Shown here: positions 18,513 through 25,702 of the stretch, piece after piece
How the letters are laid out: each line of letters begins with the position of its first letter
Position numbering within the stretch: position 1 is the first letter of the stretch
NCBI GenBank assembly: GCA_049644265.1
Contig: JBARRO010000155.1
Span: forward strand, 1 to 46,916
DNA from: JBARRO01 sp049644265
GTDB taxonomy: Bacteria; Bacteroidota; Ignavibacteria; UBA10030
DNA: 46,916 nucleotides
Reading direction: 5' to 3'
Program-made: the position numbers and the translations under genes
The notes under the pieces: generated by a model
What the model saw: only the letters and a program-made list of their open reading frames with translations
The model's database searches: none
Told to the model about the DNA's origin: nothing

Positions 18513-20174
18513 TCTCCACCCTGGACCCCGCAACACCATTCCCGGCAGATTTCCCGCAAACGCACCGTTTTCCCACACCGGCTGACCGTTCACGAGCACA
18601 GCGTGAATTCCAACCGAATACTGATGAGGTTTTTCGAATGTTGCTTTGTCGCTCACCGTGTTTGGGTCGAAAATCACCACATCCCCAAAAAACCCTTCTT
18701 TAAGAAGTCCACGACCTTTCAATCCGACCCGTTGCGCTGGCAGGGAGGTCATTTTCCGAATCGCTTCCTCCAGGGTGAGTATCTTCTCTTCCCGAACGTA
18801 CTTCCCAAGAACTCTTGCAAACGTTCCGAACGTCCTCGGGTGGGGTTTTCCTTCGCTCAACGGGCCATCCAGAGCGGCCTCGCCGTAGTCCGTATTGAAG
18901 CTCACCCACGGCTGTGCCATGGCCATACGGACGTCTTGCTCGTACATGGAGAAATAAATCGCTCCGGAACGTGCAGAGTCTGCAAGCAGAAAATCGAACA
19001 GAGTCTCAAGCGGATGCTTCTTCCACGCTGCGGCGATTTCGTTCAGCCGTTTTCCCTCGTACTGTTTCAATTCCGGATTCATGACGGTTCCGATCATGAT
19101 GCCGTCCGGGCCTGTGCCACGGTAGAAATTCTCCTGTCCTTTCGTGTTGCCTTCCAGCTCCTCCCGGATTTTCTTCCTGATTGTCGGGTCTTTGAGCCGC
19201 TCCAGAAGTTTTGCCGAGCCACCATCATGCACCCAGGCGGGGATTGTCGCGCTGAGGCTTGTTGCACTGGCAGTGTAGGGATAGATGTCGGCGGTCATGT
19301 CTATTCCTTCTTTGCGTTGCAGGTCAATGAGCCGCGCGATGTCGCCCATCTTTTCCCAGTTCTGTTTGCCGGCCACCTTCAGATGCCAGACTTCGACCGG
19401 GAGCTTTGCTTCGCGCGCAATATCGGCCGCTTCATACAGCGATTGCGTGACGTTGTCGCGTTCATCCCGGATGTGCGTGCAGTAGATACCGCCGTACTCG
19501 GCGGCTACTTTGCAGAGCTCGATCAGTTCCTGCGTTTTCGCATAGATAGCCGGGGCATACACGAGCGACGTGCTTACGCCCAGTGCGCCCTGTTCCATAG
19601 CGTCGCGGACGAGGCGCTTCATTTGGTCCAGCTCTTCCGGGGTCGGCGAACGGTCGTCAAACCCGATGACATATTCCCGAACCTGCGTTGCTCCGACAAA
19701 GGTCGCCAGGTTGATCGCACTTTTGTGTTCCTCCAGCCTTCGGAAATATCCTTCGAGGTTCTTCCAATCGATGTTCACCTTGTATTTCTCCACAAAAGGC
19801 CGAAGTTCCTTCAGAGTCCTGTCGTTCAATGGTGCAACGGATTCCCCTTCGCCGGTTACTTCCGTGGTGACGCCCTGGGAGATCTTGCTCATCGCGCGGT
19901 TATCCACAAGGAGGCTGAGCTCGGACTGACCGAGCATATCGATGAAGCCTGGAGAAACGATTTTTCCGGCAGCGTCAATCGTCTTTTTCGATCGTTTGCC
20001 TTTAAGGTTACCGATCGCAGTAATCCTGTCGCCATGAATTCCCACGTCGGCCAGGAACCACGGATTCCCTGTCCCGTCGATAATTCTTCCGCCGACAATG
20101 AGAACGTCAAAATCGTTGTCTGCCGGCTGACAGGAAAAAAGGAAAATTGCGGAAAACAGAAGGAGTTTTTTCAT
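18507..20174 (-). CDS. D-aminoacylase-family amidohydrolase, lipoprotein, lacking the HxH motif
   Basis: 555 residues. The N-terminus is a lipoprotein signal (MKKLLLFSAIFLFSC, lipobox cysteine 15), so it is probably membrane-anchored outside the cytoplasm. The fold is an amidohydrolase TIM barrel of the N-acyl-D-amino-acid deacylase type. Candidate metal ligands remain at His234 (CTHIRDE) and His264 (VWHLK), with Asp429 (FNTDYGE) in the place of the catalytic aspartate and a family motif HPRTFGTF near 445. The usual HxH after strand 1 reads MLGQSE (80-85), and the cysteine that normally bridges the metal is replaced in TEVTGEGES (104-112), where Glu109 or Glu111 might substitute. D-amino-acid deacylation is therefore only a family-level guess; another amide or peptide substrate is possible. 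Confidence 0.8.
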   Translation of the reverse strand: MKKLLLFSAIFLFSCQPADNDFDVLIVGGRIIDGTGNPWFLADVGIHGDRITAIGNLKGKRSKKTIDAAGKIVSPGFIDMLGQSELSLLVDNRAMSKISQGVTTEVTGEGESVAPLNDRTLKELRPFVEKYKVNIDWKNLEGYFRRLEEHKSAINLATFVGATQVREYVIGFDDRSPTPEELDQMKRLVRDAMEQGALGVSTSLVYAPAIYAKTQELIELCKVAAEYGGIYCTHIRDERDNVTQSLYEAADIAREAKLPVEVWHLKVAGKQNWEKMGDIARLIDLQRKEGIDMTADIYPYTASATSLSATIPAWVHDGGSAKLLERLKDPTIRKKIREELEGNTKGQENFYRGTGPDGIMIGTVMNPELKQYEGKRLNEIAAAWKKHPLETLFDFLLADSARSGAIYFSMYEQDVRMAMAQPWVSFNTDYGEAALDGPLSEGKPHPRTFGTFARVLGKYVREEKILTLEEAIRKMTSLPAQRVGLKGRGLLKEGFFGDVVIFDPNTVSDKATFEKPHQYSVGIHAVLVNGQPVWENGAFAGNLPGMVLRGPGWRK

Positions 20175-20382
20175 GGAAGGCCTCGAGGGGCTTGAGGAGA
20201 ATAGTTAACTGGTTAATTGCCTGCCCCTGCCTACCGGCAGGCAGGCGCCATGCTTTATCTTCTGGCGGGGTGATTGGTTCATTGCCTGTCTGACTGAGCG
20301 TCAATGCTACGGGCGTGGCAAGCGCGGAAAAATATTACGCGATTTGAGAAGGAAAAGCAAGGGAGACCCCGGTCCCCCCGCT
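20175..20382. repeat. Spacer with CCTGCC/GGCAGG hairpin repeat
   Basis: Non-coding spacer. A hairpin at 20226-20241 (CCTGCC, loop TACC, GGCAGG) followed by another GCAGG is of a type often seen as dispersed intergenic repeats. Two GGTTAATT/GGTTCATT words (20206-20216 and 20272-20282) resemble the 39284-39300 spacer. No gene is seen. Confidence 0.5.
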
Positions 20383-21297
20383 TCATGCGGCCGTTGGTGC
20401 TGCGAACCGCGTTGCGACGCGGTCCCAGAGTTTCATCAGCGCCGGGGCAATGGCAAGGGCCACGAATGCCACCACCACGCCGGCGACTGCATCCGTTACG
20501 TAGTGATAGCGACCGTAGAAGGTTGAGACGTAGAGTGACAGGACGACGGGAATGAGGACGTAGAACGTTGGGCGGTGATAACGGAACGCCATGGCCCACA
20601 TGATCGTTGCCGCCGCGCAATGAGGGCTCGGAATGGTGCCGCCGACGTAGTGAAGCTGCGACCGCATGAGCTCGCCGAGATAGGTCCAGACGTATCCGTT
20701 CAATGGAACGGTGTAGAGATGGCCGATGGTTGCCATCGGACCGGCAACGGGAAACAGGATGAACCCGATGTCACAGAGAATATTCGTGAATCCGAGTGTG
20801 AAGAAATAATCCTCCATAGCGAGCCCACCGCGCAGATAATAGACAATCCCGCACAGGACCGGATACATCGGAACGTAAATAACATACGAGAACATCATCC
20901 ATTCTGTGAGCCCGGGTTTGGTGAACTGCTCGAGCCAAAGAGTCGGCTGAACACCGAAGAGATATTGCTCGAAGTCCAGAACGTACTCATCCAGCCAGCG
21001 CCCATGAAGAATAAGCTGCAGCTTATCAACAGCCCCAAAAAGGTAAGCGTACGTCAGGGTTACTGCGGCAACGCGAAGAAAGAATTTCAAGAACTTATGC
21101 TGCACAGACTGGCTAAAATACAAAACGAGAAGATACACGGATGCAATGCCGGCATTCTTCGCAACGAGGAGCCACCAGTGGTCGACGCTGTGGAAGAAAA
21201 GAATTGCCAGAATGCTGAAGAATGCGAGCGTGGACAGGATCAATCCATCGGTTGCCTTCAGGTTGACTCTTCCAAGCGCAATGGTCTTATCAGTCAT
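20383..21297 (-). CDS. PAP2-superfamily membrane phosphatase or phosphotransferase
   Basis: 304 residues from the ATG at 21297. The frame stays open another 33 codons, but that extension (repeating VLRVVR) is only translated 9-base repeat. Six or more hydrophobic segments are present. The C-terminal half has the PAP2 motifs: PSPHCAA near residue 224 and GRYHYVTDAVAG near residue 260, the latter with the catalytic histidine and aspartate. The first PAP2 motif (KxxxxxxRP) is not obvious, as in the Aur1/inositol-phosphotransferase-like branch. Likely role: dephosphorylating or transferring head groups of a membrane lipid. The exact substrate cannot be told. Confidence 0.82.
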   Translation of the reverse strand: MTDKTIALGRVNLKATDGLILSTLAFFSILAILFFHSVDHWWLLVAKNAGIASVYLLVLYFSQSVQHKFLKFFLRVAAVTLTYAYLFGAVDKLQLILHGRWLDEYVLDFEQYLFGVQPTLWLEQFTKPGLTEWMMFSYVIYVPMYPVLCGIVYYLRGGLAMEDYFFTLGFTNILCDIGFILFPVAGPMATIGHLYTVPLNGYVWTYLGELMRSQLHYVGGTIPSPHCAAATIMWAMAFRYHRPTFYVLIPVVLSLYVSTFYGRYHYVTDAVAGVVVAFVALAIAPALMKLWDRVATRFAAPTAA

Positions 21298-21300
21298 GGC

Positions 21301-21568
21301 ACCACGAATAATAAACACGAATGGTACGAATGAACGAATAACACGAACGACACGAAGAACACGAACGACACGAAGAACACGAAGGACTGAATGCAACGAA
21401 TGAACTAAACATAATTCTTATTTGTGTAGTTCGATTCATTCGGCCTTTATTCGTGTTCCAAACACGAATGACACGAATAGCACGAATGGAACGAATACAA
21501 AACATTAGTTTTTGAATTCAAGACATTCATTCGTGTCCTTCGTACCATTCGGCTTTTATTCGTGTTCA
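21301..21568. repeat. Nonamer arrays and inverted repeat upstream of PAP2 gene
   Basis: The 294-base spacer is mostly built from CACGAA words. 21342-21386 is five perfect-period 9-base units alternating CACGAACGA and CACGAAGAA. 21463-21497 carries CACGAATGA-type units. The reverse complement (TTCGTG) appears at 21449-21457 and around 21535-21565. 21449-21469 is a perfect 9-bp stem (ATTCGTGTT, loop CCA). No clear promoter is seen. Confidence 0.8.
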
Positions 21569-21591
21569 TCTAAGGAATACAGCGATTTACT

Positions 21592-22314
21592 CTAGGTGAA
21601 GCAGATAAAGAAATCCAACGACACGCCGAGGAGCCAGTGGAGCAAAATAATGAACAGAATCGACCGGGCGCGGAACGCAATAATGCCCCATATGATCGCG
21701 CCGAGAATGGAGCTGTAGATTTCGCCGTCAGGTTTACCGATGTGGAGCAGGCAGGATGCCAGGGTCTGAATGAGAATTGAATTCCAGTCGCCGAACTTGT
21801 CGCGCAGGCCAAACTGCATGAACCCGCGGAAGTAGATTTCCCAGCCGATGTAAAACACCAGATAGGAGGACGCGTGAGTGATGAACGTGACCGCTGAACT
21901 CCCCGCACCTTTGAACAACGGATACTCTGCGAGAAACTGCGGCATCCTCGATGAAGGAAATGTGGAGAGGATGAAGATGGGAGCAAGGACCAGGAACGCT
22001 TTCAGCCCGAACCGCCAGTCCCCGAGTTGAAGCCCGTAGGACGAATACTGCTCTTTGAAAACGAACTTGATAATGAAAAGGGGGATGAGGCCAAGCAGCA
22101 AGAACGAGCATGCGAACGTATAATACTCAGCCGTCAGGAACGGGTCGTTGAACAACACAAACGAATCTGCCAACTGATCGAGATAGAAGGGCTTTGTCCC
22201 GTAGTACTTGTACGTTGTGAGAAGAAGAGGAGTAAGAAGAAGAATGAGCGTGGATTTTTTGTTGTCCCCGGAAAAGAGTCCATTCAAGGAAAGAGACGTA
22301 TCGAAACGATTCAT
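21592..22314 (-). CDS. CPBP-family intramembrane metalloprotease-like protein
   Basis: 240 residues from the ATG at 22314, which overlaps the TGA of the upstream epimerase gene (ATGA), so translation is probably coupled. Several transmembrane segments. Motif 1 reads WEIYFRG near residue 153, where the family usually has EExxxR; the first glutamate is a tryptophan here. The histidines in LLHIGK (near 188) and LLHWLLG (near 226) match the positions of later metal ligands. CPBP (Abi/Rce1-like) proteins cleave membrane substrates or act in prenyl-protein processing; activity here is uncertain because of the altered motif. Confidence 0.78.
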   Translation of the reverse strand: MNRFDTSLSLNGLFSGDNKKSTLILLLTPLLLTTYKYYGTKPFYLDQLADSFVLFNDPFLTAEYYTFACSFLLLGLIPLFIIKFVFKEQYSSYGLQLGDWRFGLKAFLVLAPIFILSTFPSSRMPQFLAEYPLFKGAGSSAVTFITHASSYLVFYIGWEIYFRGFMQFGLRDKFGDWNSILIQTLASCLLHIGKPDGEIYSSILGAIIWGIIAFRARSILFIILLHWLLGVSLDFFICFT

Positions 22315-23324
22315 GAGGACTTCTTTCGGAGCTGGAGAATCCATTCGTAGGTGAGCCTGATGCCTTCCCTCAAAGGAGTGATCTTATATCCAAGCTCTCG
22401 TTCTGCCTTGGCGGATGAGTAAGCCCAATCCTGAAGATACGTCTCCACCCAGCCGGGTGTAATCTGCGGGTAGAAGCCGAACCACTCCGCCTTCTTTTTT
22501 TCCAGGTTGCCATACAGCATTCCCAGCGCAGGGGGCAGGACGATCTGGAAATGTCGCTTTCCGCTTACTTCGTCTACGAGCTCGTACAATCGTTTCAATC
22601 CAACATTTTCTCCTCCGAGAATATAGCGCTCACCGATTCTCCCCTTTTCCATGGCGAGGATGTGTCCCTGCACAAGGTCGTCGACGAATACATAATTTCC
22701 TATGTCTGTTCCGCCATTCAGAAGCACGGGAACTTTTCCGCGGTCGTACATGTCGATCATGAGACTGACGGAGTTTCCTTCCGTAAGCTTGCCGGGACCG
22801 TAGACGCGTGTCGGATTGACGATGACGACTGGATATCCCGCCGCGGCCATCTTCAGCGCTTCCCTCTCTGCGACTGTTTTGCTTTCTTCGTACTCCGTAT
22901 AGAAATGATTCGTCATGCGGGGAATCGTTTCGTTGCCGACGATGCCCGGCGGCGTTGGGCCGAATGTCACAATCGTGGAGGTAAAAACAACCCGGCGCAC
23001 ACCGACGGATCTTGCGGCCTCGAAGACATTGACCATGCCGTCGACATTCTGCTCGAAATATGCGCGCTTGTCTTTCGACCAGTTCTTTGCGTACGCCGCA
23101 AGGTGGAAGACTTCCGTGCAACCCTCCATACCCCGTTTCAACGAAGCGCGGTCGAGGATATTTCCTTCAACGAGCTTGATGTTCTCGTGTTCGAGCCCTT
23201 CGCGATTACTGGCAGCGCGCGTCAGGGCGTGCACGGAATGGCCACGCTGGACGAGCTGATTGACGAGCTTCGTCCCGATAAACCCTGTTCCCCCGGTGAC
23301 AAAGATGGTGATAGGTTGATTCAT
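22311..23324 (-). CDS. NAD-dependent epimerase/dehydratase (extended SDR)
   Basis: 337 residues, cytoplasmic. The N-terminus is a Rossmann fold with TGGTGFIGTKLVNQL (glycine motif TGGxGFIG near residue 10). Thr/Ser of VVFTSTIVTFG and the YxxxK of YEESK (near 148) form the active site. It resembles dihydroflavonol-4-reductase-like and hopanoid-associated epimerases, but no lipid or sugar pathway genes flank it, so the substrate is unknown. Its stop overlaps the start of the CPBP gene. No clear Shine-Dalgarno precedes the ATG. Confidence 0.88.
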   Translation of the reverse strand: MNQPITIFVTGGTGFIGTKLVNQLVQRGHSVHALTRAASNREGLEHENIKLVEGNILDRASLKRGMEGCTEVFHLAAYAKNWSKDKRAYFEQNVDGMVNVFEAARSVGVRRVVFTSTIVTFGPTPPGIVGNETIPRMTNHFYTEYEESKTVAEREALKMAAAGYPVVIVNPTRVYGPGKLTEGNSVSLMIDMYDRGKVPVLLNGGTDIGNYVFVDDLVQGHILAMEKGRIGERYILGGENVGLKRLYELVDEVSGKRHFQIVLPPALGMLYGNLEKKKAEWFGFYPQITPGWVETYLQDWAYSSAKAERELGYKITPLREGIRLTYEWILQLRKKSS

Positions 23325-23386
23325 TGCGATAGTTTGTTAAACGCAACCAAAGTAGGGAAAAAACCGGGAAGAGACAACGCTGCTTT

Positions 23387-24313
23387 TTAGAGGGTGGAAA
23401 GAAGATTAAGAAAGAAGAACAAGGATTGAAGATGGTCAACATGATCCTGTGCAGCGTTTCCAGCAAAGCCCATCACCAGAAAATGTCCCGCCCGCGCCTC
23501 GCTGAGCTGTTGCATCCCAAGAGGCCCCCATTGGAGAAGCGGCGTTCGTTTTATCTCCAGCCGATTAAGGAGAAAATCCGTGGACTCGGTCGTGCTGACG
23601 AAAGTGCCGGGAAAGATCTCGGAATGAGTAATAAGGAACCGTTTCCTGGAGGATTCCCGCGAGGCATCAGCTGCGAGCTTCAGGAACGTCTCCAGGTGGT
23701 TCGAGTCTACTCTTCCTCCCTCCGCGAGCACCTTCCGTTCCGGAACGTAGCTCGCGTGAATTCCGTCAAGGAGCAGGACGCCATCTACCAAGTCGTAGTT
23801 CTTTGAGCTGGACAGAATCCTGCGGATTGCGCCGTATCCCGCGCTGAACCCGCTGAGATAGAGCCGCCTGAATTTCACTGGATGGTCGAGCCTGGCCTGA
23901 AGCGCTGCGTGAAGCGAGTCGAGCAGTCCCGGAAACATCGTGGTATCGACAAACGCATTGTTGAAAACGCTGGACCCGGACCCGAGGCTGATCAGCGCAG
24001 TCGCGATGTCCCCGTTGTAGCTCACGGCAGCATTCTGAACGACATAATTCGCGCCCAGAAAATGAATCAGCAGGTCAATTTCCACCGCGCTCGTGCTTTT
24101 TTGGGGAAGAAACACTTCGATCGGTTTCGGGAGGAGATTCTCGATTTTGAAGTTCACCCCCGCAAATTCTTTTTTTGCGTCGATCCGTTCATGACGGCGC
24201 GTTGATTCTGTCATGGGTGAAGGGTTTTGAGAAGAGACCTTCGTTGTGTCGGCACCAAATACACAACTGTGATAAAGGAGGAAGGAGCAAAGCGGTAGAA
24301 TGGATCGGGTCAT
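23387..24313 (-). CDS. Exported alpha/beta hydrolase-like protein
   Basis: 308 residues from the ATG at 24313; a TTG one codon upstream is also open. The N-terminus is a signal peptide (MTRSILPLCSFLLYHSCVFG). The nucleophile elbow GFSAGYGA lies near residue 155, a candidate acid in LLLDGIHASY near 183, and a candidate histidine in QDHVDHL near 293, in the right order for an alpha/beta hydrolase triad. The substrate cannot be assigned. The start codon touches a heptamer array, so there is no normal ribosome site, which makes the start less certain. Confidence 0.7.
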   Translation of the reverse strand: MTRSILPLCSFLLYHSCVFGADTTKVSSQNPSPMTESTRRHERIDAKKEFAGVNFKIENLLPKPIEVFLPQKSTSAVEIDLLIHFLGANYVVQNAAVSYNGDIATALISLGSGSSVFNNAFVDTTMFPGLLDSLHAALQARLDHPVKFRRLYLSGFSAGYGAIRRILSSSKNYDLVDGVLLLDGIHASYVPERKVLAEGGRVDSNHLETFLKLAADASRESSRKRFLITHSEIFPGTFVSTTESTDFLLNRLEIKRTPLLQWGPLGMQQLSEARAGHFLVMGFAGNAAQDHVDHLQSLFFFLNLLSTL

Positions 24314-24378
24314 CAATTGAAGATTGTCAATTGTAGATTGAGGATCGTTTCAAGTTTCGAGTTTCGAGTTTAAAGTTT
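24313..24378. repeat. Heptamer array, left half (split by MITE-like element)
   Basis: Positions 24313-24340 hold four heptads ending ATTG (TCAATTG, AAGATTG, TCAATTG, TAGATTG). Positions 24351-24378 hold four more (CAAGTTT, CGAGTTT, CGAGTTT, AAAGTTT). The AGTT word continues at 24523 after the inserted element. Confidence 0.8.
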
Positions 24379-24524
24379 CTAGTGCCGTTTCTCCTAGGTA
24401 TTCTTGTGATCTATCTTCGACAGTCTCTTCGAGAACGGGCATCCCGCCCGTGCTTCGGGCGGGACTCGCTTCCTCCGTAGATGGCTGCGGTCAATACAAG
24501 GTTATTTCTGAGAAGCGGCACTAG
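24379..24524. mobile_element. MITE-like element, 146 bp, with CTAG ends
   Basis: The ends are CTAGTGCCGTTTCTC (24379-24393) and GAGAAGCGGCACTAG (24510-24524), inverted repeats matching at 14 of 15 positions; weaker similarity continues to about 33 bases. The interior has a 9-bp hairpin (24442-24450 with 24456-24464, CCCGCCC arms). There is no coding frame. The flanks are two parts of one AGTT heptamer array that join in phase if 142 bases are removed, which fits insertion with a 4-base CTAG duplication. The parent transposase family is not identified. Confidence 0.7.
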
Positions 24525-24550
24525 TTATGAGTTTTGAGTTGTAAGTTACA
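24523..24550. repeat. Heptamer array, right half
   Basis: Four heptads (AGTTATG, AGTTTTG, AGTTGTA, AGTTACA) follow the MITE-like element and stop 16 bases before the stop codon of the small exported protein gene (24567). Confidence 0.75.
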
Positions 24551-24566
24551 GCTCTGGAATTCTGCT

Positions 24567-25085
24567 CTAGTTTCCCCGCTTCAAGCTCCTGCTCACCCAG
24601 ATAGGATATTGGAACTGCTTATCATCCCCCGCATAAATAAGCAGGCAATCCATGGTCGGGAGGTAGCGCACATTGCCGTTCCAGTCGACAAAATCCCGGC
24701 ATTTCTGCAGAACCCCAAAGACACGGACAGGATCCCCCTTTGAGACTGTTTGCGTCCTGTCGCTGTATCCCTTCGTAGTGGGAAGGGGATTGTCCAAAAA
24801 TGCTACGACGTTGGCCGGCTCGCCGCTGTTGCTCGACCCGCTCACCTGAATGTAGTCTCTCTCTTCCGGCACAATAACCGGCTTCGCAACATATCCTCCA
24901 TAGAAAGCGATGGTCTTACCAATCCAGGCTTTCTGATCCCGGTACATCCTGTGATTTGCAAAGTCATAGTCGGCTTTTTCGATCGTTCTCCTCACCGCGA
25001 TGATGTCGTACTGCGGCGCCGGGTCCTGTGCACCGGTGAGAAGAAGCGACGCAACCGCAATACCAAAAACGAACGTTCTCTTCAT
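24567..25085 (-). CDS. Small exported protein of unknown function, possibly OB-fold
   Basis: 172 residues. The N-terminus looks like a signal peptide (MKRTFVFGIAVASLLLTG). The middle part alternates short beta-like segments (KTIAFYGGYV, DPVRVFGVLQKC, MDCLLIYA) and could be a small OB-like barrel; this is only an impression. The ATG overlaps the TGA of the upstream membrane-protein gene (ATGA), so the two are probably made together, and GAGGG lies before the start. I do not recognise a family. Confidence 0.6.
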   Translation of the reverse strand: MKRTFVFGIAVASLLLTGAQDPAPQYDIIAVRRTIEKADYDFANHRMYRDQKAWIGKTIAFYGGYVAKPVIVPEERDYIQVSGSSNSGEPANVVAFLDNPLPTTKGYSDRTQTVSKGDPVRVFGVLQKCRDFVDWNGNVRYLPTMDCLLIYAGDDKQFQYPIWVSRSLKRGN

Positions 25086-25648
25086 TGAAGGGTCCCTCGA
25101 TGTTCTTCGATCGAATGAACTAAAGATTCGGCAATCTCAACGCCAATCCCAAGCCCCAGGCCGAGAAAAAGTCCGTCGACGAAGTTTTCCTGGAATACCG
25201 TGGGCGGCATATGTTCCACACTGGTCAATAAACCGACGAACAACGTCAGAAGCACGAAGACCGCTCCGTACACCACTCCGACAACGACGAATTTCCACTG
25301 TCTTAATCCCGCAAGCTTCCTTTCAAACAAGAAAGCCAAAACGACGACGGGAAGATTGACGCCAAACGACCAGATGGCGGCGCTGAGGATGGGAAGTTTG
25401 AAGGAACTTGCCACGAACTGAACGGCACTGACAGTGACTGCCGCGGTGATGGTCGTCGAAAGACCGCGGACGTGATAGAACGCGAAAACAAATCCCCCGC
25501 TCAATCCAAACGCAACGTAGGCAAATCCGACATCCATCGGGTTGAGCATCGGACTGCCGTATTTCAGAAGCCCCGCAATGACACTCCCTGCAACCGCCAG
25601 AATTGTGATGAGTCCGAGTCTCCAGAATTGCCCAAACATGGTTCTCAT
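25082..25648 (-). CDS. Membrane protein of unknown function
   Basis: 188 residues with about five hydrophobic segments (for example LITILAVAGSVIAGLL, VVVGVVYGAVFVLLTLFVG). The ATG at 25648 has GGGAGA about 7 bases upstream. It follows the DUF4175 gene by 54 bases on the same strand and overlaps the next gene by the ATGA arrangement, which suggests one transcript with DUF4159 and DUF4175. No catalytic motif is visible. Confidence 0.6.
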   Translation of the reverse strand: MRTMFGQFWRLGLITILAVAGSVIAGLLKYGSPMLNPMDVGFAYVAFGLSGGFVFAFYHVRGLSTTITAAVTVSAVQFVASSFKLPILSAAIWSFGVNLPVVVLAFLFERKLAGLRQWKFVVVGVVYGAVFVLLTLFVGLLTSVEHMPPTVFQENFVDGLFLGLGLGIGVEIAESLVHSIEEHRGTLQ

Positions 25649-25702
25649 GTGAGTCTCCCTGAATGATCGAACGTTTATGGACGACGTCTTGGGGCGAAGG
25701 GT

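Noticed and set aside
18603..20195. Long open frame (530 codons) antisense to the amidohydrolase gene
   Set aside because: It mirrors a well-supported gene, has no recognisable protein and no ribosome site; such frames arise from codon bias.
24421..24480. Hairpin with CCCGCCC arms as a terminator for the small exported gene
   Set aside because: There is no T run and it lies centrally in the MITE-like element, so it is better read as part of that element.
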